A stretch of 64,000 bases of DNA from Pseudoneurospora amorphoporcata (lineage: Eukaryota > Ascomycota > Sordariomycetes > Sordariales > Sordariaceae), in contig MU859207.1 of assembly GCA_033297205.1 (NCBI GenBank), forward strand, positions 1 through 64,000, in the 5' to 3' direction. The translations under genes were made by a program, and so were the position numbers. Each line of letters opens with the position of its first letter. Positions within the stretch are counted from its first letter, which is position 1. Positions 44,642-55,647 of the stretch are shown one piece after another. Below the pieces are notes generated by a model. That model worked only from the letters and a program-made list of their open reading frames with translations, made no database searches and had not been told where the DNA came from.

Positions 44642-45466
44642 GAGTAAACCTACCCGCACACCATCGAAACCTACCCGCACACCATCCCCCACATGTGTCA
44701 GCTGTCATATTAATTATCGTGTTTTAGCAGTAAAACTCACTATTTTAAATAGTCATTACCATTTAAATCACCCAGCTATGTAACCTAGAGTATACTATAA
44801 CTAAATTACTCTAAATTACTTAAATTTCATAATAAATCTATAGTATTTAGTACAATCTACTTGTCACGGCAAAGAGGAAATGATTGTGATAAACAGCAAT
44901 GATCCTATTTGGTAGAAGATCAAAAGATGAAGAAAAGAAGAAAACTAGAATACAAAGAATGGCCGTGGCACGAAGATAAAGCTGTGCGCAATGCCAAGCC
45001 TGCAGCGGGGTAGCGGGGCTAGCCATATGAACAGGTTCAGGGCAAGGCAAGTGATGTAGGTGACCAGCGGTTGAGCCGCGCCGTCACACTACTATAAATT
45101 AACCGCTCTATCTACTTTATCACATCTTAATCAAAATTATAATTACTATTGAGTACCGAAAATTTAGAAAATATTTCATTAAGTGTCCGCTGTAAAGTAG
45201 TATTTATGAAAGGCATATACAGATGCGCTATACAAATGCACTGTATAAATGCACTGTGCAAATACGTTGTGTAAATGCGTTATGTGCAAATCTGAGTGCA
45301 GGTTTGAAAGTGCGAAATTAAGTCAATATTTCAACGCATCGAAATATCGAAATTTAGTAAGTAAAAATGAGGTTTACAATATCAAGTGTCATCCAACTGC
45401 AAAGCTCGCCTTTATATGGGGGATAGTATGTGGGTAGGTTTCGATGGTGTGCGGGTAGGTTTACTC
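44642..45466. mobile_element. 825-bp non-autonomous DNA transposon, 49-bp TIRs, 8-bp TSD
   Basis: Terminal inverted repeats of 49 bp (44642-44690 and 45418-45466, outer end GAGTAAACCTACCCGCACAC) differ at only three positions, all C:G to T:A. The 8-bp sequence TAAACTAA flanks both ends (44634-44641 and 45467-45474), a target duplication typical of hAT elements, though a Mutator-like origin is possible. Each TIR is itself a 21-bp tandem duplication (AAACCTACCCGCACACCATC twice). The interior is AT- and TpA-rich with many stop codons and encodes no transposase, consistent with RIP of a MITE-like element. A block near 44865-45090 is less AT-rich. A 13-bp array lies near the right end. Confidence 0.85.
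45223..45290. repeat. 13-bp subterminal tandem array in the transposon
   Basis: Four to five head-to-tail copies of a 13-bp unit (ATGCACTGTATAA, with variants ATGCGCTATACAA, ATGCACTGTGCAA, ATACGTTGTGTAA). Most differences between units are transitions. Subterminal repeats of this sort serve as transposase-binding sites in hAT elements; that role here is inference. Confidence 0.8.
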
Positions 45467-45474
45467 TAAACTAA

Positions 45475-48429
45475 GAGAAATACATAGAAACGAAAAAAAT
45501 TAAGATTGAGATGAGAATAGAAAAGAGGTTCACCTCCCGCACCGTCTACATTGTCCTCGTAACCCAATGCCAGCTGACATAAAAAACATACAGATTTGAA
45601 GTGCAATCCCGCTTATTGAAAGACGATAAAGCCGAGTCCTAATCCTACTAACAATCACCTTTATGCAGTCCCCAAACCCTCGTCTCGGGGCGTTGCTCCT
45701 TTTGCTCTCATTCGTTTATCCATTTGGATTGTCTTATGTTGTTGTCATTCGTCGGAGTTTGCCCCCCTCTCCAGGTCTCGATCACCGGCGCTTACCTTTA
45801 GAACTAAATAGGGCAACAAACCAGTATTCCTGAGAAGAACTGAGTTGCCGCGAAACGGCCGACGAGGTAGAGGAGAACGATGAGCTTTTTACTCGCCAGA
45901 TCGCCGGCGTTTTCACTGCCATCAAGGCCTTGGAAATCTGACTGAACGATGAAGCAGCAGCGCAGAGCATGAATGTCACGCTCACAATGATGACACCACG
46001 CCAGTGGGTAGATGATCCACCTTGCGACCACCGCTGTTATCACAGTTGGCGCTTGCATCTTCTGCAGCCCGAAACTCTCCCGAGGCTCGAGTCGGTCAAA
46101 AACCGGTCGTCGGTTTAGACGACCGGGAGTATGAGCACAATTTCAGCGGCCATCCCGTCCGTGACAATAGATATCTCCACCCGCTCGACCTCCGCGTGGC
46201 GCTCAACCTCCAGAGAAGGCTACCCTACTGCCACGTCCTCGAGTCCATCGACCTTCACGACAGTCCGCCTTACCCGTTCGACGAGGAGGGGCGGCATAAG
46301 GTTTGTTGCGCATCATCCTTTCTTCCACACCCTCGCATCCTCACCTGTGGTAATCCTGCTGCCGAGGAGGATGACCGCATTTAATTCCCAACAAGGCTTG
46401 TGGTATAAATCAACCTTAAAAAGCCACAGCTAGTTGTGGCGTCAGCATCAGCCGATGATGTCCGGAGGCGAGACGTTGGTGAGGCGTCCCTTTATGACCT
46501 TAGCAAAAATGAAGGAAAGAACGACTGTGGCGGTCGTGGCTCGTGGCCAACCGTACTCCAAAAGACCCCATTATTCTCATCCAGGCGAGGCACATGCACT
46601 CTCCCTCCTCTACTCTGCTTCCTAGAGATTATACAGTTTATAAAAATTCCCCACGATTGCCCTTGATCTTTGAGGGAGTGGTTAACGGCTCAGTCCTGAC
46701 GTTGTATTTTCCGGAACTTCAACACCTATTTGGTGTATCCTCTGCTGGGCGACTTTCCACTTCCTCTTTCATCCCCCCGAAGGTGCCATATTTGGAGCAT
46801 GGGCATCAGGCCTCGACCATCCTGCTGACGAGGTCTCCCTTTCCGTCTGTGAAATCTACTCGTCGGGCGTAGAACGGCACAGCGCTCCCCTTCGCGGTCA
46901 AGGCCCTCTTCACCGACCTTGTGCCCATGAGACCTTGCAACTTCCCCGGATTTGTTGCTTCCCAACACTCTTTATCGAGCTATGCCAATGATCTGGTCCT
47001 AGGTGAGTTGGGTCCAGCTGCTTTCCTGGTTGAACACCTATGCTACAGATGGTGAGAGCACATGGCCGATTTGCATACGCTGAACAAAAGGTATAGGAAC
47101 GATATAAAGATGGACATCACACACTAGAGAAAGACGTTGAAAGATATTGTCGATAAAAAGAAAAACAACAATGAAGCGAGACAAACACACGGAACAATTC
47201 TCCGTGCCAAGATACAAAGCAAAGCGCTGGCGCCATCAGATAGCGGTTAGCGTATTCTCCTTTTCATTCCGAAGCCCTTCAAGCCACTACCGTCATGGTT
47301 CCGAGCTGATCAACGGTCTTCCCTTCCCGGTCAATATCTACCCTCATTCCGCTCGTCAACCGATTACAATCATTCTTTCTCGACAAGCGATTCCGAATGT
47401 CAAAGCCTCGTCTTCTTTGTTCGCTAGGGCAGCATAGAGGCATGGTGTTACCGAAAAGCAAAACCCATAGCTAGTCCTATTTCGATCTTGGCACCCCGCA
47501 TGGACACCAAATCCGTGCGTCATGCAGGGAATTATCGCTTCAACTTACTCCCAATAACGCCTCATGGTCTCTGATAGGTCGATTTTCTGCGCATTGATCC
47601 TGTCTAGTCGAGCTGGATTCGGTGAGATTCCGGTGAGTTGGCCCAGCGGGAATAGCGAGGTGATCGGCATCTTCTAGAAGCAAAGAGGATGTCTACACGT
47701 GTACCGACCTCTGTAAGGGAGCACCCGAGAGCCAACCATCTGGCAACCCGCAAGACATGTAAAATGAACGATTTGGGATGAGCCTCAGATTGAGAGGAAC
47801 ACGGGAGCTTTGGGGGCCACGCAAACATTTAACTCGGCGTCGTACAAACAAGCAAGGGCTAACATGTAACGGGGGCAAAAAGCATGAAAACGTGTTCCAC
47901 ATGTTCTTATTGAATGACGATCCGAGCACACGTCGGGTGGTGCTCCACCCTTGTGTAAGTCCTCGATTACGAACGTCCTGTGCGGAGCAGCTGAACAGAT
48001 GTTAACAGGCCTCTTATGGTCCGGTTGGCCCTGCCTTATCTTGCTTGTTCTTCGCGAATAGGTTTGAGAGATCGTCAACACCATCAACCAACGGGAGTGC
48101 CTGGTGGCGTCCGCCCTTTGTCTGAACGCCCGGATACTGCCTAACCCGATGTACGTATTTGCTTCTTTTAGGTTTCCTGCATGGCGTTGTTGTGGTCCAA
48201 GCCATTAAATACCAAGCAAGGTCAAAGCACGGTGCTATTCCGCCCTTTGCCTAGCCAACCAAGCAAGCCTGCTGACCTGCTTTGCCCGGTACAAAGCTAG
48301 TTCGTCCCCCCAGGACCTTTTTTCACTTTCAAATACTTGATTCCCATTCATCTGTCTTTTTATTTCGGCCGAAGAACCAAAACCACGGGACGATTCATGT
48401 TCGAGATATAGCGATTATCCGGCGTGATC
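45475..48429. other. intergenic region without supportable genes
   Basis: About 3 kb between the transposon and the RGS gene. Short open frames (for example 46131-46433 and 46543-46872 plus) have no recognisable domain. Some end in similar Leu/Ile-Ser/Thr-Arg segments (STILLTRSPFPSVKS and TIILSRQAIPNVKA), which might hint at an old duplication, but the evidence is too thin to call genes. Confidence 0.4.
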
Positions 48430-49986
48430 ATGCAGTTGCCAGGATGGCTGGTCTGGTACAAGAAGCCGGAGTATAGGAACTTCAAGGAATACGCCAACAA
48501 TGTCAGCTCAGGAAAGAGGTCGCCAAGTTCGGATGGGGGGAGGGGAGGGAATGATACCGAGTCGACTACGACTTGAGCGTATTCTTCAGAACAAGACATG
48601 TAAGTTGGCATTCCAGAGTTGCATCAGCTGGATGATATGCTGACAAGGTGGTATCGATAGGCAGTCCAATGTCACTATACGACTTTTACATGTATCTCAA
48701 GTACATTGAGTTTTCATCCGAGAATCTCGAGTTCTATATCTGGTTCAAGAACTATGAAGAGTCCTATAACCAAGGTCTTGCCTCCCGGTACGATAAAGAT
48801 TGGGACGGCCTGGTCAAAACTGCGTCCGAAAGCGGAAGCGTATCCTCGTCTGTGTTCAAGAAGAGTCATTACCACCCCAGTGATGGCGAGGAAGATGGAG
48901 ACTCTGAGAAGGGTAAGTTGAAGCGCCATGTCAACACACATGATCCCTCACACAGACTCGGCCAGCTGCTAACAAACAACAGCCACAACAGCGGGAGATA
49001 CCATCCACCGCATTTCCATGCTAATCGCCGCATCCGCCCCATGTGCCGCCAACATCGCCTACCCATCCTGCCGTTCAGGTGGTCTCTGCGCCCCATCATC
49101 CAGCCTCGCATTCCCGCCGACAACCTTCTTCAACAACTTCAACAACAGCCGGACCGATGTTCTCGCGAGCGACCCAACCCTCGACCCCTCCGATCCGGCC
49201 AACAAGACCACCACATTGGGCCTTCTCGCCCCTCAACCCGGTCCCATCCCGCCATCCGAGATCCAAACCATTATCAATCTCTTTCTTCTGCCGTCGTCAC
49301 CAAAAGAACTCAACATCCCCATGTCCCTCCGCCGCTCTGCTCTCGACGCACTTGCCGCTACCCCCCACGGCACGCTACCGAACCCCAAGATCCTCCGACC
49401 GATCGCGGACCATGTCTACCACTTACTTCACTCGTGCTCGCACCGTAACTTTGTGAGGCTGGGGGTGAGTAACGGGACGTTTGAGACCATCTGCTTTGCT
49501 ACCTTTCTGGGGTTCGTGTCACTGGCGTCGGGCTTCCTGGTGGTTCTGGTCAGGGCATTCACGGAAGGCAGGGGTGCAAGGAGCAGGTGGGAGAGTTTTG
49601 ACGGCTTTGGGTTTTGGGTGGTGGGAATGAGTCTAGTACTGAGCGGGCTGAGGGGGAGCTGCTTCTTTTTGCTGCTGTCCTCGAGGAGGCAGAGGTTGCC
49701 GTGGGAGAGGTTGAATGATGGGGAGCAGGCGGACGAGCTAGAGATGAGTGGTGGCAAGGAGGAAAATGAGAATGGCAAGGTGACAAAGAGGAGGTCTGTA
49801 AGACAAAGGATAGGAAGGATGATGATCTTTGATAAGAGATTGAAGGTGCAGGAACGGAGTCTGAGGAGGCTGCAAAGGAAGATTGTGGTACAGAGTATGG
49901 TGGGTGGGACGATCTTTGCGGCGTTGTCGACTGTGGTGTTCTTTTTGCTTCCGATATGGAAGGAGACGGTGTGTCATGACCGATGA
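48430..49986 (+). CDS. RGS-domain membrane protein, apparent 1-bp frameshift in exon 1
   Basis: Three exons: 48430-48599, 48661-48912 and 48983-49986. Introns are 61 nt (GTAAGT, branch GCTGAC) and 70 nt (GTAAGT, branch GCTAAC). RGS blocks are clear: LERILQNKTC-SPMSLYDFYM, YLKYIEFSSENLEFYIW, and late in exon 3 LNIPMSLRRSALDALAA with YHLLHSCSHRNFVRL. A long insertion splits the RGS box, and two to three TM segments follow (about 49485-49555, 49605-49680, 49890-49965). Such proteins speed GTP hydrolysis on G-alpha subunits at membranes. The N-terminus MQLPGWLVWYKKPEYRNFKE fits fungal RGS proteins but is out of frame with the RGS box. Dropping one G from the G6 run at 48535-48540 joins them. Otherwise translation could start at the ATG at 48500. 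Confidence 0.85.
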
Positions 49987-50622
49987 TGGATGGGTAGTTT
50001 TGGGGTTTAAGGTCTGTTTTTTATGTCTCGGCGGAGTTGGGGAATGGGGATTGGTGTTATTCTCATCAGGAGGGTCCTTGTGAGTTTTTCGTCACTATAC
50101 CCCTAACAGAGCGTTCGTACTGCCCTTGTCTTGTTCTCCAGGGTGCTCCGTCCCATGTCTCCTTTGATCCAGTCTGCGTCGTCATCCACGCCATGTCGTC
50201 ACCACGGGCTAGCATCACCGACAGCATCATCGGAACACAACATGACCCCATGGTCTAGGCACAAACAGGGAAGGAGGCAAGTCTATCCCAGATGAGTCTT
50301 CACGGACATCTAACGGCGGCTGTTCGGGTTAGGATTCCTGGCTGGCCAGTCGGCGGTCGAACGCAACTGTTCCCTCCGCTTTCCCCCATTCCCGAACGGT
50401 CGAATGGTCCACTCAAACCCCTGTCTTTTGATTACTCCGCCAATCATCTTACATCATCTTTGCTTAGCGAAGAGAGGAGTCCCAAACCGGTGTTCCGGTC
50501 AAGATCTGTGATGCATGTGCAATATTATGTATATCTTGACGATGCCTCTGGTGTTTTTCGACTTGACTTGTCGATCATCCTGTGTGCTACCTTCTCTCCA
50601 GGAATCAATCCTACGATCCACC
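49987..50622. other. intergenic region
   Basis: 636 bases, presumably RGS 3' UTR and the promoter of the secreted esterase. Nothing else supportable. Confidence 0.45.
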
Positions 50623-51950
50623 ATGGCAGCTTTCAAATTCGGCCTCGTGGCTCTGGCCCCAGCGCTAGCTGCCGCTGCTGATATTCCCTTGTGGCGACAA
50701 TGTGGTGGTATCGGATGGCAGTCTGCCGGCTCGGTTTGCACTTCGGTAGCTACTTGCACGTCTTATAACGACTATTACTGTATGTCAACCTCGGTGGCTC
50801 CTGGCTTTCTTCACTGCTTCACAAGCCATTCCCATGACTGACCAACTTCCAGACCAATGCGTGCCCAAGCCTACCTCCGCCGCGGTCGTCACCACCAGCA
50901 CCAAGCCCGTCACCGTCTCGGCCACCCCCACGACCACTAGCAAGGCCAGCGCTAGCACGACCTTGTCAACCTCCGTCAAGTCGTCCAGCACCAGCATCAA
51001 GTCTACTAGCTCAAGCTCCGTGCCTGCCCCCTCCACCACCGCCGCCAAATACTTCATCTCCTTTGGCGACTCCTACCCCCAAACCGGCTTCGACATCAAC
51101 GGCTCCAAGCCCTCATCTTCCAACCCTCTCGGCAACCCCGCCCTCCCCGGCTGGACTGCTTCAGGCGGGCTCAACTGGGTGGGCTTCCTGGCGTCTCAGC
51201 TCAACACCTCGCTCACGCTCTCCTACAACTTTGCTTCGGGCGGAGCCACCACCAACGCCTCGCTCGTCACGCCGTTCGCGCCCACCGTGCTCAGCTTCGT
51301 CGACCAGGTCGCCCAGTTTAGCTCCAGCATTGCCAGCCGTCCGGCTTATGCGCCGTGGAACAGCGAAAACAGTCTTTTTACGACCTGGATCGGCGTCAAT
51401 GATGTCGGCAACAGTTGGTGGTTGGGCGAAGCGGAGATGAATGCGCTGTATGGACAGATTATGGATAGTTATTTCGGTAGGCTGCAGGTGCTTTACGATG
51501 CCGGGGCGAGGAGCTTTGTGCTTTTGGGTGCTGCTCGTGAGTCTTTTCCGCTTATTCCTTCCGTTTCCCCAGTTCGTTCTGGGATAGACAATATCAGTTG
51601 CTGACAGTCATTCTCCCAAAGCCATCTACTACACCCCCCTTGTGATCGGCGAGGGTGCCACCACCGTCGCTACCCAAAAGGTCGCCATCGCCAAGTATAA
51701 CTCCCTTCTGGCTTCCAGACTGGACGCCTTCCTCGAGGTCAACTGCGATGCCACGGGCAAGGTCGTTGATACCGTGGCGCCCTTTGAGACGGCCGTCAAG
51801 AACCCGACGGCGTATGGAGCGCCCGATGCTCTCTGCTTCAACGAGGATGGCGTGAGCTGCTTGTGGTTTAACAACTACCATCCGGGTGTGCAGATCCAGA
51901 AGTTGGTTGCGCAGGCGGTTAAGAGTGCTTTTTCTGGTCCTTTCTTTTGA
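50623..51950 (+). CDS. secreted CBM1-linked SGNH/GDSL esterase (CE16-like)
   Basis: Exons 50623-50779, 50853-51536 and 51622-51950 encode 389 aa; introns are 73 nt (GTATGT...CCAG) and 85 nt (GTGAGT...AAAG). A signal peptide (residues 1-19) precedes a fungal cellulose-binding module (about 21-56, WRQCGGIGWQSAG with four Cys). A Ser/Thr linker (57-117) follows, then the SGNH domain with block I FGDSY (Ser126), block II ASGGATT (about 180-186), block III GVND (Asn235) and block V NNYHPG near the C-terminus. This architecture is that of fungal CE16 acetylesterases that remove acetyl groups from plant polysaccharide fragments. The usual Asp three residues before the block V His reads Asn here. Confidence 0.93.
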
Positions 51951-53283
51951 TCTGGTGACGGGAAAGTTCGGGGTGGTCGCGGTCGGAAGGACGGGATGGG
52001 TCAAGAGTTGGTGTTGCGGAAGCGCCACGGCGGCGATCGGAGGAGGTCTGTCTGTCGGAAGTTTTGTAAACATCGAATGTATATAGGATTAAATTCGAGT
52101 TTGTACATACCACAGCTGACATAGCCACGGTTCTTGGATCAGCTATCATCGCACAGTTGCGTTCGGGTTAATGCCACGCCCGCAGGTATTAGAGACGGGC
52201 ACACGATTAATCCGACGTCTTTTTGGTGATTAGCTAAAATTTGAAGAGGAAAGATGGAAGCTATTTGACGCGTGGGTGGATGGGTAAGGTTATTGCATGC
52301 GTGACAGATGGGATGGAAGACCAGACGAAGATGAGATGGAAGACTAGTCTAAAGATCAGATCGAACTCGCAGAGATCTGGCAGGGCACGTGCCAGCATGC
52401 GCAAAGCTGAGCCGTCAAGTGGGCGTTTATAAAGGACCTCAGCTTGGTATCACGGTGCAGGGCGAGAGGTAGGGGGTAGATGTGACATACGTAGTTGTAC
52501 GAGGAGAGAGGAAAGGAAGAGAGGGAGGTGTGCGGTCTGGATATAAGGTAGGGCTGAGCCATGCCCTGGATCCAGACCGAGGCCCACTGGTGTATGCGTG
52601 CGATCCTATTGGCCAATGGCCAATGGAGACTCGATGGCTGTGCCAATCGTGCAGTGCATCACCAGTACCATCACAGGTAATCCTGTGATACTTGGCAGGT
52701 ATTCAACAGGTGCGCTGAGCCTAAAACCTCGGCTTGTGAGGGGTTGCACAACTCACGGCCGCAAGGACCCCTGGCAGGGCTTGTAGTCACCTTAAATCGT
52801 AGCTTCTGTCCCCTAAAAGACCATTGAGGCGCTCCAGTCGGAAGTAACGGCTATGGTGGTGTCTTCGGGCTACGCAAATAGGGCTCTTCTACTCCCTTCC
52901 ACTACGTCGTGATGTCCGCCGTTCGACCCCTGCTCTTATCCTCTATTTTGCACTTTTAGTTGTTGAATGATTGAATGTCGTTTAGAGATCAAGCTGATGA
53001 CGATAATGAAGCTATCGCCAGATCTTGGCGTTGTGTTCGCTTAGCTACTATCCTTGTCCATGTCGTTGATCGGTGGGTTTATCCAAATCGTCAACAACTA
53101 TAATCCTTGCTCATCGTTGTCAGTCCGAGTTCGATTGTTATACAAAACAAACACAACCTACAGCTTACCATCATTGTCCCACCCACTAGTCAGACTAGCC
53201 ATCGCTGTTGATGAAGCCCTGATGAGCTCCTGGTTCACAGCTGCCATGATGTCGGGGTTATCCCCAAGACAGGGACCGCCTAA
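51951..53283. other. intergenic region
   Basis: About 1.3 kb after the esterase gene. I see no gene, RNA or repeat here beyond the short self-adjacent GGCCAATGGCCAATGG near 52609-52625. Confidence 0.4.
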
Positions 53284-53604
53284 CCATCAATTTTCATCCC
53301 GTACAAGGCCTCGGAAAAGAAGCAATGGATCCGATTAATTGTGTACTTCGCCTTGATCACCATCTTCACGACTGTCAGAATTTCCCTCATCGCCCTATTG
53401 GGTTTGTGCCCTCTGGCATTGGCGCTCGCCTGTTGGCATATCATCCGACTGTGTGAACTTGATAACGTAACAGAAGACGATGTCGATAATTTGTGCAGCA
53501 CTTGGGAGATGTGCAACATTTACTGGGAGGAGTTTCCTCGATGGGTCTTCTTCACGCTTCTTGAACATGAAAACGACTGGATGAGGCGGGAGAGATGTCC
53601 TTGA
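53284..53604 (+). CDS. possible exon of a small membrane protein
   Basis: An open frame bounded by stops at 53281 and 53602 but lacking an ATG near its start. It reads KKQWIRLIVYFALITIFTTV, a second hydrophobic stretch (LLGLCPLALALACWHII), then an acidic soluble part (LDNVTEDDVDNLCSTWEMCN and FPRWVFFTLLEHENDW). The hydropathy and codon pattern look like real coding sequence. A CTAAC at 53280-53284 and ACAAG at 53305-53309 could be branch site and acceptor of an intron, making this a last exon, but no convincing first exon was found. A relic is equally possible. Confidence 0.3.
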   Translation, partial: PSIFIPYKASEKKQWIRLIVYFALITIFTTVRISLIALLGLCPLALALACWHIIRLCELDNVTEDDVDNLCSTWEMCNIYWEEFPRWVFFTLLEHENDWMRRERCP

Positions 53605-54555
53605 TGGCACGAAGACAGATAGATCAAGAGGGAGAATCGCTAGAAGAACAGGAAGAAGAAGAACAAGGTTGTGCGAGGTGGAGAGGAGGGAGTGGATGGC
53701 GCGACAAGGTGTGTCTTCAGTGGGCTTTTCACAGAGTGACTGATGGGGTTGGGTGATGAGGCGCATTTTCGATATCAAGGAAAAAGGAAACGAGGGATTG
53801 AGATTCACGACGCATAATAGATGCAGGCTGCTCTGGTGTTTCCATTTTCTTTTCCCTTCTTTCCCCCCTTGATTTCCCTTCCTTGATTTTTTTGGTACGT
53901 TCTTGACTCCACAGCTGGACAGCAAGGAACGCCTAAAGCAATGCATGCTCCGCGCCTTCTTTTCTAAAAACTGCTACATAGAAATGCACCTTGGATCGCC
54001 TGGAGGGGAGAGAGCTTTATTCACGCAACACCCCGCGAAAAGGAAAGGACAGAGAGCGGTTAAGGCAGTCGCGGACCACCACTATGGTTTGGCCAAGTTT
54101 ATTCCAGACTGCAGACCTCCTCGATTATTATTTTTTTGGCTGGCATCAACTCATCAACTCTGTTCAAATAGATAATCTTTGCATTATTTCTTTCAAAAGT
54201 TTACTTACATTTCGAACCCTTCTTCGTTGTCTTTGCCTCACCCACTTTCTTCCCTTTTCACCCAACGCTTCCTAGTAGTCTGAGATTCCGAAAGATCCGC
54301 CATCACCAACACCAACCATCAGCAAGACTCCAACCAGTCAGGAAAAGAAACAGACTCTCAACATCGTTGTGCTCTTACTCCATCCAGGCTTTGTCAAGCA
54401 TAGGTTATCCCACAGAATGACATTCCTTCCGTTGCACTCCATGGGCTAACCCACTTCTCTCCACCAGATCAGATCCCACATTCCCAACCAACCATCCTTC
54501 GTCACCCGAACACACACAAAGGCATAACAAAAACAATCAACAACCAAGCGAGACC
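53605..54555. other. intergenic region
   Basis: About 950 bases. The last 250 are CA-rich and pyrimidine-rich and look like the 5' leader of the next gene. No gene supported. Confidence 0.4.
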
Positions 54556-55172
54556 ATGGCAGGTGCGTATGCGACTGACATGATGCTGGCCTCTTCCTCC
54601 TCCTCCTCCTCCTCCTCTTCTCCTCCTCCCCAACCACGACGTAAACTTACACCTCCACAGACGGCTCCTCCGATGTCGTGTACGGTATATTGGTGTCGGC
54701 CAGTTTTATATGGGCTCTGGTTGTGTTACTCCTCTTTATTGATTCCCTAGCGGATGGAGAATTTGAAACCGCCAAGGTAAATGAGCCGGAGGCCTTCTGG
54801 CGCACAAGAGTTTTCTGGGCCTCCATGAAATGCCTGCTTTGGCCTCTTTTCGTGCTGGGGACAGTTATAATCATGATTGTTGTGGAGTGGTGCATCCCCG
54901 GGTGGAAGTGGTGCCGCGCCAACACAAAGGAGTGGTGCACCTGCGCCGGTGCAAATGCGTGGACGTGCGACACGTGCTGCTTCAAGAATTGTCGGGATGC
55001 GTGCGATGTCCTTGTCCAGGGACGGGGGGATCATCGCGGCGTCGCCGACCTGGAAAGCCAGACGGCCCTGACAGAAGGCGTCATGAACAACCAGCCCTCA
55101 AACACGCTGTCCATGGAGGTGCTGCCTACCTACAATCAGGCTACAGATGCTACTAAACCGACGGGATTGTAA
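54556..55172 (+). CDS. small Cys-rich two-TM membrane protein
   Basis: A 7-nt first exon (54556-54562, ATGGCAG) is joined by a 98-nt intron (GTGCGT to CCACAG) to 54661-55172, giving 172 aa that begin MADGSSDVVYGILVSASF. Two TM segments follow, near residues 8-29 and 55-75. After them comes a Cys/Trp-rich patch with nine Cys in about 38 residues (CIPGWKWCRANTKEWCTCAG, then TCDTCCFKNCRDAC). The tail is soluble and polar with LPTYNQATD. No family recognised. The intron contains a TCC microsatellite. Initiation at 54556 rather than at an internal codon is supported by the ACCATGG context and by the absence of any ATG at the head of exon 2. Confidence 0.75.
54593..54630. repeat. TCC/TCT microsatellite in an intron
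   Basis: About twelve TCC/TCT triplets inside the first intron of the Cys-rich membrane protein gene. If the intron were translated this would be a Ser run. Confidence 0.9.
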
Positions 55173-55647
55173 GGGAGCGTTTTTGGCCACGATAAGCAAA
55201 GGGAATGGGCACCGATGGCCTGATATCAGGTCAGTGGACACAGATGTTCTTAAAGGCATGAGCAGTCTTCGCTCGGATAGAAGGCGGTCTTGAAGAGACA
55301 GCGGATGAGCGTTTGGTTTGATTTTTGGTTTTCATAATGTACCGTTGGGAACACTAGTCTATAGCGCAGAAGAGAGGATATTCGCTGAATAACTGGAAAG
55401 TTACGACGACGACCAAGACCCTGTGACCAATGCGTGTAGATAAGTAGAGCGCGGAGATGCAGCTGGAGAACCGTGCAGGTGGCCCCGACTGCCCAGACAC
55501 ATGGGGGCACTCACGAGACTCTCATCGACGTCATGCTGACAACCTCAACCATTTATCCATCCTCCTCAGTCGGACCTCAACGGTCAAGAGCATGCCAGAC
55601 CTCAACAAGAGCCAGCTTCCAAATCGCATACAAAACACCTCACGACA
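55173..55647. other. intergenic region
   Basis: 475 bases, presumably the promoter and leader of the MoeA-like gene. Nothing else seen. Confidence 0.4.

Noticed and set aside
45000..45070. Second 5S-like GTGACCAGCGG fragment inside the transposon
   Set aside because: Too short and without any other 5S segment nearby.
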